Of a stretch of DNA of 64,000 nt, positions 42,936 to 55,290 are shown piece after piece. The notes beneath the pieces were generated by a model. That model saw only the letters and a program-made list of their open reading frames with translations. It was not told the origin of the DNA and did not search any database. Origin of the DNA: Blakeslea trispora. Its lineage: Eukaryota; Mucoromycota; Mucoromycetes; Mucorales; Choanephoraceae. Made by a program: the position numbers and the translations under genes. The stretch spans positions 682,001 through 746,000 of the forward strand of contig JAIWNE010000002.1 in the NCBI GenBank assembly GCA_025331445.1. Direction: 5' to 3'. Position 1 is the first letter of the stretch. Each line of letters starts with the position of its first letter.

Positions 42936-43544
42936 TAAATAATATACCCTGTTTTACCATTTGCTTTAGTTTGCACAACAACTGATCCTCGTCTTTTTGC
43001 AAAGTTGTGGTAACAATCCGAAGTGTATGATCTTCTTATTGAAAGAGCTATACGTTGTATATTATTTTTGTTAAAGACAGTCCAAGATAGAAAATATCGT
43101 AATAAAATGCAAGTGTCAACACTCAAAGGAATAACAACAAGTGGTTAATGGATGTTATAAAAGTAGTTTTACTATTCAAACGAGTTCTAGTACAATCAGT
43201 AGAAAAGTATGCAATGTATGGGGTTTACTAATGAATTTGTTTAGAGCTTTCTTTGAATAGCTATTTTCTCATGCCTTATTTCTTGTATGATGTTTTATTT
43301 CATTTTACCATTTGAAGAAAAAGTTATGCTTAGGCCTATATGTGGATTGGTTGGATGTGACCCAATTGTGCTTCAAATAATTGTTGATGCTTTCGAAAAG
43401 TGTATTGATACACGTTGCATTTTGCAGCACTAACTCCCTTGGAGAGCTTTAAGTCGAGTATAGAATGACATTAGCCCTGTCAGTCATATGGATTGGCTGA
43501 GATAGCTTGCATATTAGCTAAGGTAGAATTTGAGTCTTGAGAGA

Positions 43545-43885
43545 AAATCAAGCTTCTATGGTGGAGCACTCTGCTTTTTTTGGCCAGGAAGACGCTTTTC
43601 ATTGTCCTCTTGCTTCTTTTTTTTTTTTTCATCAGGCTCGCCGCTTCCTAGTAGTGCCACTCGAGATTTACTGTCTCGACAATGTTGACAGCCTGATGCT
43701 TTATCTCCATAAGATTATATCTTGGAATCTCGTCCATGAAGTTGAAACAGTGCATGTACTCGTCTGGAATATCAATCGTAGTCATTTTCAAGGGATGAAA
43801 GAAAGTACGCAAACTGAAAAAAAAAATATATATCCGCAAAATAAAAAGACAAGTCCGCAAAACGAAAGCAAAATCCAACAATGAG
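43545..43885 (-). pseudogene. D...ExK family 5' fragment and leader (copy 4)
   Basis: On the minus strand the leader (tgttggattttgctttcg ... gcgtactttctttcatccct) leads to an ATG at 43785, MTTIDIPDEYMHCFNFMDE..., and the Lys/Glu-rich part, then stops at caagcttct, exactly where the giant inverted repeat begins. Against the copy at 14820 it has several substitutions and a TAG where the others have TGG (LEWHY-stop), so the two reading frames of the 5' part cannot be joined here without splicing. It lies about 90 bp before the Kin1 gene start, divergent from it, so it may lend promoter sequence. Confidence 0.7.
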
Positions 43886-43975
43886 CTAAATTACCTAGTT
43901 TAGCCATTGGTAACATCCTCTTTATTTCCCTTTCTTTTTTCTTTACTTTTCCTTTTCTTTCCTTTTCTTCTTCTA

Positions 43976-46151
43976 ATGACATTATCTTCACCGTTTGAAT
44001 TACCTAAACCACATAATGCACAACATATAGGCAATTATGTGATTCATAAAAAAACCTTGGGCACAGGCAGTATGGGCACTGTCAAACTGGCTGAATCACT
44101 CTCACCTCAAGACCATCAACTAGTAAGAGAGAATACATAGGATAGATCATCATTCGCTAGAGTAACATATTCTATATTAGTATGCAGTCAAAATCATGCC
44201 TAAACTCAATCTAAACCAAACCATCACCTCACCCACCAATGACCCTAAAGATACACCTCAAGAAAGAGAGCAGAGAACAGTTCGAGAAATGGCTATTATG
44301 CACCTCTTACGTCACCCCAACATTTGTCAACTTAAAGAATGGGTAGTGCATGGTGATCAATACTATATGTTTCTAGAATATGTAGAGGGTGGTCCCTTGT
44401 TAGACTATATTATCAGTCATGGTAAATTACGTGAGAAATTAGCCCGTAAATTGAGTCGACAGATTGTTAGTGCTTTAGGTAAGTGAATACCTGATTGTTT
44501 CTATGGGTAATTGACACTATCTCTAGATTATTGTCATAAAAATTCAATTGTACATCGAGGTAAAAGATGGAGTCAAACCACTCTATGCGTTTTATTAATT
44601 AGAAAACAATAGATTTAAAGATTGAGAATATATTGATTACACCACAACAAGAGATCAAAATGATTGATTTCGGCCTCTCCAATATCTATTCACCTTCTCG
44701 GCAATTAGACACCTTTTGTGGTTCATTGTACTTTGCTGCCCCTGAATTACTTCAGGCACGTCATTACACTGGCCCTGAAGTGGATGTATGGAGTCTAGGG
44801 ATTGTAATGTATGTGTTGGTATGTGGTCGAGTCCCCTTTGATGATACCAGCTTGCCGGCCCTTCATCAAAAGATCAAATTAGGTCACGTGGATTATCCTG
44901 ATCATCTAAGTCGAGGTAAAGTAAGTACATGGGGGATTGAAGGGGGGGGGGGATCAAGGTAATGAAATCAATCTCATCTTGTTGATAGACTGTGTCGATT
45001 TACTCTCTAAAATCCTGGTGGTCGATCCTACAAAGCGTGCTACTCTCTCTCAAGTCATGTATCACCCATGGATGAACAAGGGTTATGATGAGCCTGTCTC
45101 TAACCATCTACCTCATCGAACACCATTAAGACAGATTGACCCCTTTGTCGTGAAAGGGATGCAAGGGTTTGGATTGGGTCAACCAGAAGAGATTGAGGCC
45201 AGGCTAAATGCCTTGATTCATTCTGCTGAATATCAACGGGAAGAACTGGTTCCAGCCCAACGATGGCGTCTATCGATCCGTCGATCTCCTCAACCACATG
45301 TCTTTCAGGATCCTTTCATTTCCATCTATTGTCTGGTCAAAGAACGTCAAGAGAGAGATGCAAAAGATCGTCTGTTGAAGAGTGAGGGTTATCAATCGCC
45401 TGTTCAACTCGGTCGATCAGCCAGTACCTCCCTTGCCAAATCCAACACTACCAAACAGGGTCTGATGCGACGCAAGACAGAGCGTGTTCAGCCCAGTCAT
45501 ACACGCCATCTCTTTCAACAGGTCGATTGGGCTTCTCCCGTCTCTCATCCACCCAAGCCAAGTCATCTGTTGGACCGGAGTGAGAGTGCAGCTAAGCGTT
45601 TGGAGGATGAGCTGACATTGAAACAAAAAACCATGAATCTCTTTCGATCGACCTCTTTATCGGATAGACGAAAAAGACCCGAGATAACAGGAGGTGGTAG
45701 AATGATTGAAGAAGGTAAATTTGGATAGACATGGGTTAGTGATCAAACATTCATTCTTATTTGACTAGGTCTGGTAGAAATACCCAAAATGAGTACACAT
45801 CCTAAAAGTCTGTTTAATTTCAATCATCGACACCTATTCAAGTTATCGACTCAGGACATGCTGAAATATACGCATCATGTCTTGTTGATGTTGGGTATAC
45901 GTTATCAACATCAGGCACCCTTCAATTTGCGTTGTGAACTACTGGATGGACCACGCTATCAAGCACATGAAGAGACAGAAGAAGCCATACCAACCCCAGT
46001 CTCATTTACACTCATGATTTATCAAGCACGCTGGGCAGGAGGCAGGTTAGGTCTTAAGCTATTGGAAGCGGAAGAAGAGGGAGATAAATTATACCGACGT
46101 ATCTATCATACCATCCTAAACCAATTGAATCATACCATGAATAAAAAATAA
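43976..46151 (+). CDS. kin1: Kin1/MARK (PAR-1) family Ser/Thr protein kinase
   Basis: Six exons (43976-44122, 44181-44478, 44527-44559, 44613-44915, 44989-45714, 45769-46151). Kinase domain: G-loop [14 protein letters not shown], Lys in [20 protein letters not shown], catalytic HRDLKIEN (built across an intron), DFGLSN, T-loop [16 protein letters not shown] and [13 protein letters not shown]. After a linker rich in basic and Ser residues a C-terminal KA1-like membrane-binding domain is seen ([20 protein letters not shown] ... [12 protein letters not shown]). The whole matches the Kin1/Kin2/MARK class, which controls polarity, exocytosis and the cytoskeleton at the cell cortex. Exon 3 is only 33 nt. 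The N-terminal extension is short compared with budding-yeast Kin1 and the linker is also short, about 630 residues in total. The start is the first ATG and has only an A/T-rich leader upstream. Confidence 0.92.
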
Positions 46152-46229
46152 AAAAAAAAAAAAAAGTTCAAGTAACGCGCCTTTAAAAAACACGCCTTTA
46201 TTGTTTTACTATTTAGAAAAAAAAAAAGT

Positions 46230-48971
46230 GATGACAACCACTGGATCATTACAAAAGGGATTTGAGGACTGTGAGAAATGTCTTTTGGGTGATGACAATT
46301 ACTTTCGTGTCTCAGTCAAGGATAATTCAAACAGTAAGGCCGTCTTGCTTCATGTTCATCATGATGATTGCTTTGAAGCTATTCTATTGAGATTATGTAA
46401 AGAATATCCCATGATTTGGCAAAAGGAAATTATCTATTATTTCTATATTGATATGGGTGGTATTTATCATACAGTGGATGAGCCTAGTTGGTTAAGAGGT
46501 ATTTCTATTATAAAAAAAAAGATGTTATTGTGCTAAGCAACCTTGTAGACAAGGATACGTTGATCGTAACTGAATGTGACGAATTGACTGAATTGCCTAC
46601 CATCAGTTTGAATGCAGTCCATGCCTCTTTACGACCTGAAGTGAAACTAAGAGCGCATCAAGTAGAAGGAGTGAATCAGATGATCTATCTTGAACGATCC
46701 AACCATGGTGGTATTTTAGCTGATGATGTAAGTTGAGTAGGGTTTTAAATGAAAAAAAAGTACTTAATCTTTTTATTAGATGGGATTAGGCAAAGTAAGC
46801 ACAACACATACACACACACATATATATATACACACAGTAATAACCTCCTTTGAAAAAAAAAAAAGACTATTCAAACCTTGACAGTGATCTTGCGACAACA
46901 ACCTTTAACAAACACTTATGCTGGTACATTGGTGATTGTACCCTCTCGAGGTGTAAAGTGTGTGTGCCTATTTCCTCTATATGATATGACTGATCATTCT
47001 AGTAGATTGGAGATCAATGGGCAGAAGAGATTCGAACCAAGACAACCTATGGTAGTTTACCTTATTTCCTCTACCAGGATGCGAATGTGGCCTTGATTGA
47101 TCGTACAGTATGAATGAGTATGATTCGATTTAGAAGAGATTCGTATGACTCATCCTGTTCTCTTCTTTAGAGCCTTGTTTTCGAGTCATCATCTCTACTT
47201 ATGATCGAGTTCGAAATGAATACAAAAAGAGACTATCAGGCATTAAGGATGAATCACCTCTGTTTGATGTAGATTGGCACCGTATTGTGTTGGGTAAGAA
47301 AGAAAGAGATAAGGAAGATGCAGCATAAGATGACTAAGTTGGACCATCTAGATGAATCACATAAAGTCAGAGGGCGTACTATCTTGGCTCAAGCAGTGAC
47401 TGCATTAAAGGGTAAATACAAATGGTGTCTTTCAGGCACACCTTTTCAGGTAATTGAAGCATCAAGGTATCCACAACAGAGTGTTGATCAGTCTATCTTT
47501 TAGAACGATGTCACCGAATTATATCCCATCTTTCAGTTCTTGGGTATCAGTATGGATCAGAGAAGAAAGGCAGACAATGATTATCTGATGGATCTGTTAA
47601 AGAGTCACATGATCCGAAGAACGAAAGCTGTACTTCATAAAGAATTGACCATCTTGCCTCGACAAGAGAATCGAATTACTCTTCAGTTTAGTGCACCTGA
47701 AAGAGCATTGTATGACTATTTAGAGCGTATGTTGTATTATCAATTGAATACCATGAGAAATAATGGAGAACGACATCATCACGTGATCTCTGCTGCTATT
47801 CTCTATTTGAGACTAAAGCAAGGTATAAACAAAGAGAAATAAGAGTTATGGATACTCACCATAGGCGTAGTGTGTGCTCACCATATGATCCTGATTGATA
47901 AATTTCCTGATCTTATCCCCACAGCCAGTTCTGGACGCCCTAGTCTGGTGTTGGAACAGATCCAACAAGATCCAGAGCAAGAAGAAAGAAAGTATTGGGA
48001 AGAAGAGACTGAGTATGAAAAGGCCAAGAATATCATTCAGAGTCATTTTGATCAATGTGGACACCTTCAAGATCCTATTGATCTATCTCAACTTCAGCGA
48101 TTGAAATACATTAAATATTCAACGAAATTCAATTGGTTGATTCGATTTCTAAAGGAATTGATGGTGGCTGATCCAACAGATAAGATCATTGTGGTATCTC
48201 AGGTAAGAAACAAGAAAGGGATTGGTGCATGTAACTTATTCCTCTCTTTCTATAGTTTGTAGATACCATTATCAAGATTGCAGACATGTTATTGCGTAGT
48301 CAAGTACCTTATGAGACATGTAAGACAATCTAATAGAACTGATAAATCACCAAAACTTACAGCCTCTTTAGATCATGGTAATATGAGTCCTTATTCACGT
48401 AGAGTGGCTCTTCAGAGATTCAATCATGACCCCAAGACTCGAGTGATGATCATGTCTCTTAAAGCAGGCGGTGTAGGTCTGAATCTTCAGAGAGCCAATC
48501 ACATGATCATTCTCGATCGTTGGTGGAATCCGGCCACAATGGATCAAGCCATCTCTCGTATTCATCGAATGACACAGATCAAAGAAACCTTTATTCATAC
48601 AGTCGTCATTCAGGATACCATTGAAGAATCACTGATGGACAATATTTTGAGTAAAAAGGCAAGTGTATTTCTATGGACGAGATAACAGTATGACTTACCC
48701 TGATAGCCATCAGAATGACTTGTTCCAGAGAATTGTAGAGCGTGAACATGTTGAAAAGGAAATTACTAGCCATGATACAACTGTGACTATTGAAGAACAA
48801 CAAGAAGAAAAACCAGAAGAAGAAGAAGACAATGGTTTATCCTTCAAGGGCCTTCATGTACCTGATGATCTTGTGAAGCTCATTTCAGGTGTGAATCATT
48901 CTGAGTCTGTGGATGCCATCAGTCATCGTCTTACAGATAAACGAAAACGAAAGAGAACAAAACATCATTAA
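46230..48971 (+). CDS. SNF2-family ATPase, Rad5/Rad16-like
   Basis: Starts MTTTGSLQKGFEDCEKCLLG. Helicase motifs in order: LRAHQVEGVNQMIY and GGILADD (motif Q/I), a tiny exon 46780-46794 encoding MGLGK (Walker A), TIQTLTVIL, LVIVPS (Ia), DWHRIVL + DESHKVRG (motif II, DESH across an intron), WCLSGTPFQ (III), FVDTIIKIADMLLRSQV and, after it, HGNMSPYSRRVALQRFN, MSLKAGGVGLNLQRANHMII (V), LDRWWNPATMDQAISRIHRM (VI). The order and the motif-II context resemble the Rad5/Rad16/Uls1 group of DNA-dependent translocases, but I see no RING finger between the lobes. At least eight introns are needed. The join after ILSKK (48660) to the acidic tail (SHQNDLFQRIVEREHVEKEI ... KRKRKRTKHH) does not splice cleanly, so the C-terminus is uncertain. 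Nuclear repair or chromatin role is inferred from the family. Confidence 0.82.
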
Positions 48972-49092
48972 AAGTCCGCATTTTTTTTTCTTTCTCGAAA
49001 ATACCAAAAAGACGCGTCTATACATTTTTATTATATTTTTTTTTTGTATTTATTTACTTCTTTTTTTTTTCAAATAATAAACAACAATCACT

Positions 49093-49765
49093 ATGCCTCT
49101 TCATCCTACTGTACTTTGGGCTCAAAGAGCTGATGTTCTCTATTTGACTGTTGAAATCTCTGATATCAAAGTAAGTGTATTCTTGGAAACAAAAGACAAA
49201 GTCATTGACAACAGTTGTAGAACCACAAGATCGACTTGACTGAATCCAAGCTTCGATTCACTGGTGTTGGTGAAAAGGAACAAAACGAATATGAAGCTGA
49301 AATTGAGTTTTATAACCAAGTTGATGTTGAAGTAAACTAGAATCACTTTTTTTATTTATTTGTACACACTCATAACGTATTTCTATTTCTTTAGAAATCC
49401 AAGCAACACTTGACAGCTCGTAACTTGACCATGGCCATCTACAAGAAAGAAGAAGCTTGGTGGCCTCAACTTCAAAAGGGTAAGAAACTCAATTTCGTCA
49501 AGACTGATTTCCAAAAGTGGAGAGATGAAGACGACGATGAAGAAGAGGGTCCTGAAGCTGGTGATCCTATGGGTGGTTTGGATTTCCAAAGTTTAATGGC
49601 TCAAGCTGGTGCTGCTGGTGGATTGCCCAACATGGATAATTTGGTATGAATTCAAAATCTATTGTTGTTTTTTTACTATTATTCTCATCTTCTTTATTCT
49701 TTCTGTAGCCTGAAGGTGATGATAGTGATGATGAAGAAGAACAAGAAGAAGCCCAGAAGGCTTAA
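49093..49765 (+). CDS. wos2: p23/Sba1 (Wos2) Hsp90 co-chaperone
   Basis: Four exons (49093-49170, 49221-49331, 49395-49643, 49709-49765) give about 164 residues. The CS domain is complete: MPLHPTVLWAQRADVLYLTV, KIDLTESKLRFTGVGE, YEAEIEFYNQVDVE, and the conserved KKEEAWWPQLQKGKKLNFVK followed by TDFQKWRDEDD. The tail is acidic and Gly/Ala-rich with DPMGGLDFQSLMAQAGAAGG and ends DEEEQEEAQKA, as in fungal p23 proteins. It binds ATP-bound Hsp90 in the cytosol and nucleus and stabilises client complexes. All junctions are canonical GT-AG and the size is normal for the family. Confidence 0.96.
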
Positions 49766-50201
49766 TCATCACTTTAATAAAAAAAAACAACAACTCGAAT
49801 TTCCTCGAAATAATCATGAATTTTTATTTCCAAGAAAGGGGTGATAAAAGGATGGGGGTTTAGTTTCTATTGGATCTTATTCAACGTCATTGAAAATAGG
49901 AATAGTGAAGGGGGGGGGGCTTGATTTTAATTACCTTTCTAAACAAGTGCAAAAGTTACAAGAGTGAGTTGAATTAGATTCAATCTCATTCGTATATGAT
50001 TGGATAGGAGTTTGAAATTTTTATATTTCTTTTTTTTCTTTTTGGTTGTCTTTAAAGGGTCTTGTTTCTTTCTTTTTCTTTTTTTCATTCTCTGTTCTGT
50101 GCGTAATACCCCCCCCCTTTCTTGTATAAAAGAAATACTCTATCTCTCCCATTAGACTTGTCTTTCTATATATATATATACACACACACACACACTTAAG
50201 A

Positions 50202-51406
<1,205 letters not shown>

Positions 51407-51545
51407 AATTTTATTTCAAGAAATACAGTCGCATTTTGATTAAATATCCCAAGAAAACTAGAATGGAGAAGGCTGCCTTATTTGAGCTAATATAAGGATA
51501 GACACATTGAGTGTTAGTGTTGTTATTGATGTTCTTATTTGTTAC

Positions 51546-51850
51546 CTGTGTGGTAGCACTCTGTTTGCCTTTACAATGCTCCTGATCAGAGGGTGAATCA
51601 GAGCAGTCTGGACGAACATGTCCACTTTTACATCTGCGAGTTCTTGTGATAAGCTTATCAGTGCTGAGATGATGGCACCGATAGCTTCATCATGCTTGTG
51701 TTTTCTGTCAATGATAGCTAGATCTTTGATCAAATCCCACTTGTCATAATCATCTCCATCTCCTAAACTGGCTGCGAGGTCAATTACAACCCTTTGAAAT
51801 GTCTGTGTATGCTTGCTTTGGCATGCTGATGCCAGTATAAATTTCTTCAA
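51546..51850 (-). pseudogene. Unassigned coding-like exon
   Basis: An open minus-strand stretch encoding FILASACQSKHTQTFQRVVI, DGDDYDKWDLIKDLAII and IIDRKHKHDEAIGAIISALI, ending CACACAG|gtaac, a good donor site. Composition looks coding but I find no downstream exon or start. It lies next to a decayed Tc1/mariner copy and is probably a repeat or gene relic. No family recognised. Confidence 0.35.
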
Positions 51851-52007
51851 AAGGGGTCAAAACATCACTAAACTCTTCTTGACTCGGGAGAGTTAGAAGA
51901 TGCCTCTTGTCAACGATAACTATTAGACACATGAGTGATTCAAGACGATGTCCGATTGAGCTCTGGTTTTTGTCATTAAAAAACAGAGCTAGTACTTTGT
52001 TATATTA

Positions 52008-52769
52008 CCTTTAGCATCTATAACGGCTTGACAGAGGTCCTTCGTGCTGTCCACCAAGCAAACAAGTAAGTCACTGCTGATCTTACTCCACTATTCCAGC
52101 AGCAATTCCTTCAATTCTGTAGTGTTATGGACAACATGGCGCCTGCTTGCTATGCGTTGCTCAAGAGCCCACCCCAGATGTTCAATGGAAGTTCAATTCT
52201 GAACTTTGGGCAGGCAAGTACTCAAGCCTCTTCATCAAATGACGGCCCTTCCAAAGACACGCAGAAGCTTCTGTATGACACGTAGCCCCATCTTCTTGAA
52301 ACAAGAAGCGTCTGTCCTCCTGTGCTTGGGTTTCCAAGTACCAGGGTTGAAGCTTTGTTGTCCAATCGACATGTTCCTTGGCCCTATTCGAGTCGAAACT
52401 CCTTGTGCTTCTTCTTCAAGGTAGACTTGTGAGATGCGCAGTAAGATTTGAAGCCTAGCTGACGAAAACAGCTGATGACAGTCTTTCTACCGTAACTTTT
52501 AATTTCTCCAGCTCATGTTTGATGCCATCAATGCTAAAGAAAGAATTGTTTATTACAGTTCGATCGAGTGTGTCTCATTGCTCTTTTATTAGCTTTTGGG
52601 GTTGAGCTAGGATGAAACACTAGGCAGAAGTACGCCTTTTTCCACGATGGTGTTTACAGTCGTGTAGGGAGCCCCCATTATGCGTGAAATCTCTCTCAAA
52701 AAATGCTAGCGCGATTCAACCGATACACTCCTCAATAAGCTTTCTCTTCACTCTTGTTGTATTTGCCAT
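52008..52769 (-). pseudogene. Decayed Tc1/mariner transposase
   Basis: In several minus-strand frames the order of a Tc1/mariner transposase can be followed: MANTTRVKRKLIEECI (HTH part), GAPYTTVN-like and KHELEKLKVTV segments, RQLGFKSYCASHKSTLKKKH, LEWAKEHVDW with an in-frame stop, then FLFQEDGATCHTEA (the D of the DDE/D triad in its QDGA context), YLPAQSSELN and IASRRHVVHNTTELKELLLE. Stops and shifts are frequent and the part with the first catalytic Asp seems to be missing. It is an old inactive copy; ends could not be defined. Confidence 0.7.
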
Positions 52770-52859
52770 GGCTGCTTTTGTTTTCAATCATCATCATGCC
52801 ATATATACTTTATCTAAGGCCCAATCAAACCTCAGTTTCCTGTGACTGTATGTGCCATT

Positions 52860-53420
52860 TCAGGCTTAAACTTCAAGAAGATATCCTCTAATAAAAAACG
52901 TCAAGAAAAAGCTCAAGCTGAATGCTGTTGTCGAGCAAAGAATTGAAGAAAAGAATGATTGCGACAAGCTGGAAAACAACAGTATAAATTACATAAAAGA
53001 TCAACGAAATGTACAGTGAGAAGGAGTATCAAAACACTAGAGGAGTGTCCTATATTCTTTTTCTTACAGAATACATGGATGCAGAAATAAAGAAGAAGCG
53101 TCCTCAACCACTGTTGCTGCAGAGAGTCAACCAAAACCATTGGGTTACTTTGGGTCTTTGACGATCCAAAGAAAAAAAAAGCTGCCTTGCCCATTATCAG
53201 ATCATTCATACAAATTTGCAGCTAAGAATCCCAAGAAAGAAGCCAACATCAAGGAAACTGTTTGGAATGACTATTTGGTTTTTGCCAAAAGATTCAGATG
53301 TGTATTGCTAAATCACTCTTGTTCTGTGTTGAATCGAATTTGGTATTTCTATTGTACGACTGTTTCGTTTGCAGTGGATCATTATTTTGTACTTGTGAGA
53401 TGATACACTACTCTTAGCAA
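52860..53420 (+). other. Repeat-like relic without a defined gene
   Basis: Short coding-like pieces (MDAEIKKKRPQPLLLQRVNQ, then in another frame SYKFAAKNPKKEANIKETVW) broken by stops. No family assigned. Probably the remains of a transposable element continuing from the Tc1/mariner region. Confidence 0.35.
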
Positions 53421-53727
53421 TTACTATAAAACCAATCCTTCCATTTTCCTCCATCCTACGTTTTTCTCTCATTTTTATTTTGTATCAATTTCATTACTTC
53501 TTTTATTTCTCATATATTCATTCACTTATTACCAACATTTTGTGGGTAAATAAAATTTATTTTAAAGCTAAGAACCACAGATTTACTCTAAACAAAATCA
53601 AATAGATCTAAAAAAAATATATATGAGACTGTAGCAATAAAAAAAAAAAGGAACAATACAAGCCATTCTAGGGCTGAATTTTTCTCTTATTTTTTTTTTA
53701 TTCTTTTTTTTTTCTTGATATTCTGGC

Positions 53728-55160
53728 ATGTTTCGTTGCTTGTTAAGACAAGTCACTTATACATCAATCAAAAGAACTCAACTAGTTATCCGACCTACCA
53801 TTATTCAACGCAACACAATGATACCCTCTCCTATCGCTTCTTCTTCTTCTTCTTTTTCAACCACAGCTGCCCTTGAACGCAACTTTCTTTCTTCAAAATT
53901 CGAGGGCTACGATCCAAGTAGCTACAAGACACTTGCCTTTTACAAATTCTTTCCTTTCACTAAACCCGAGTTGAACGATCTAAAGCAAAAGCTCTTGACC
54001 GATCTCGGTGAATGGGGTATTGTGGGTCGGATTTACATTTCAACAGAAGGTATCAACGCTCAGATCGCTTGTCCTGAAGCTCGTTTGCCTGAGCTAAGAG
54101 ACTATCATCAACATGTCTTGAAGCCCTTGTTAGGTGGTCATTTGATGGACTTGAATATCGGTACGGAACATGGAAAGCGGTCTTTCCGTGCTTTACATGT
54201 GCGTATCCGTAAACAGGTAAGAGAGAGAGAGAGATAACCCCGAATCTGAGGACTATCAAAACTTACTTGTGAAAATAGTTGATTGTGGATGGATTGGATT
54301 CAACTACCTATGATCTAACCAATGAACCTTCTCACCTTTCACCTGCTGAATGGCATGAGAAATTAACGACATACGAACAAAAGCATGGCAAGAAACCTGT
54401 CTTGATCGATATGCGTAATCATTATGAAAGCAAGATTGGTTACTTTGATGGTGCCATCTGTCCCGATGCCGATACATTTAGAGACAGTGTGACAGCCATG
54501 AACGAGATCTGTAAAGATTTACCACGTGATCAAGAGATCTTTATGTACTGTACAGGTGGTATTCGTTGTACAAAGGCAGGTGCCATTCTTCAGTCTGCCT
54601 CTGGGTTTGACACAGTCCATCTGGTGGAAGGCGGTATTACATCCTATGGTCGTTGGATAGAAGAGCAACCTGAAAAGCAATCCATCTTTAGAGGCAAGAA
54701 CTTTACATTTGATGCTCGTATGGGTGAAAAGATCACAGATGAAGTCTTTGGTAAATGTCAAATCTGTGGTCAACCCAGCAATCGGTATCAAAACTGTGCT
54801 CATTCTTCCTGTAACATCCTGATGCTCTGTTGCTCCAGTTGTGCTGGTCAATTTTTGAATACATGTGCCAGAATGAGTTGTTATGATACCGTCAGTGAAT
54901 TTATCAAGTCTACCAAACAGCACTTTGAACCGGCTGGTCCTGTCATGGTGGATGGTGTGCGTGTGTTTGTGAAGGAAGGTGAAAAGAACATGGATGCTGA
55001 TTCGGATCGAATTGTGATTGGTAAGAAAGGTGTTGGTTGTGATCATGATCATATCAAGCGTACAAGACCTATTGAAGTTCTGGGTGAACCTGGACAAGTT
55101 TTGGCAGATTGGGCAAAGGCAGGGAGAAGTCTTCCTCCAAAAGTGATTAGTCTATCCTAA
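53728..55160 (+). CDS. trhO: TrhO-type tRNA uridine-34 hydroxylase (rhodanese-domain protein)
   Basis: Two exons (53728-54216 and 54279-55160) give 456 residues. The N-terminal 50 residues are basic and Ser/Thr-rich (MFRCLLRQVTYTSIKRTQLV), consistent with a mitochondrial presequence. The TrhO N-domain follows (LAFYKFFPFTKPE, GRIYISTEGINAQIACPE), then a rhodanese domain with LIDMRNHYESKIGYFDGA and the active-site loop YCTGGIRCTKA, then a Cys/His zinc cluster (CQICGQPSNRYQNCAHSSCN ... LCCSSCAGQF). Bacterial TrhO (YceA) makes 5-hydroxyuridine at tRNA position 34; the same reaction in mitochondria is inferred. An unusual point is an extra C-terminal piece with GVGCDHDHIKRTRPIEVLGE. The frame is fully open and the single intron canonical. 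Bases before the start are T-rich. Confidence 0.92.
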
Positions 55161-55290
55161 AATTTTTTTCTTTTTGATAAAAAAAAAAAAGTAGCTGTAT
55201 TTACTTTCAATCACCGCTATTTCACTTTGTTAAATTGTCTCTTTTTCTCTCTCTCTCTCTCTTTTTTTCTCTTATTAACTTTTCACCATC

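Larger units (their letters stand above)
34216..43544. repeat. Right arm of giant inverted repeat
   Basis: Mirror image of 20000-28468. The LINE at 34609-39763 interrupts it. The outer end is at gagtcttgagaga (43544), where the sequence passes directly into a 5' fragment of the D...ExK gene family. No target-site duplication is visible between the outer flanks (tattcattctc on the left, aaatcaagctt on the right). Confidence 0.9.

Noticed and set aside
14468..43544. Both palindromes as assembly or chimeric-read artefacts
   Set aside because: The arms carry different later insertions (solo LTR in one small-palindrome arm; DIRS and LINE in opposite large arms). The large arms also differ by substitutions and repeat lengths. 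Only long reads can settle it fully.
43976..46151. AMPK/Snf1 identity for the kinase
   Set aside because: The KA1-like C-terminus and the [13 protein letters not shown] activation loop fit the Kin1/MARK group better, and no AMPK autoinhibitory or beta-interaction region is seen.
53140..53403. An 87-codon ORF as a gene
   Set aside because: Flanking frames are full of stops, there is no start context or partner exon, and it sits in relic DNA.
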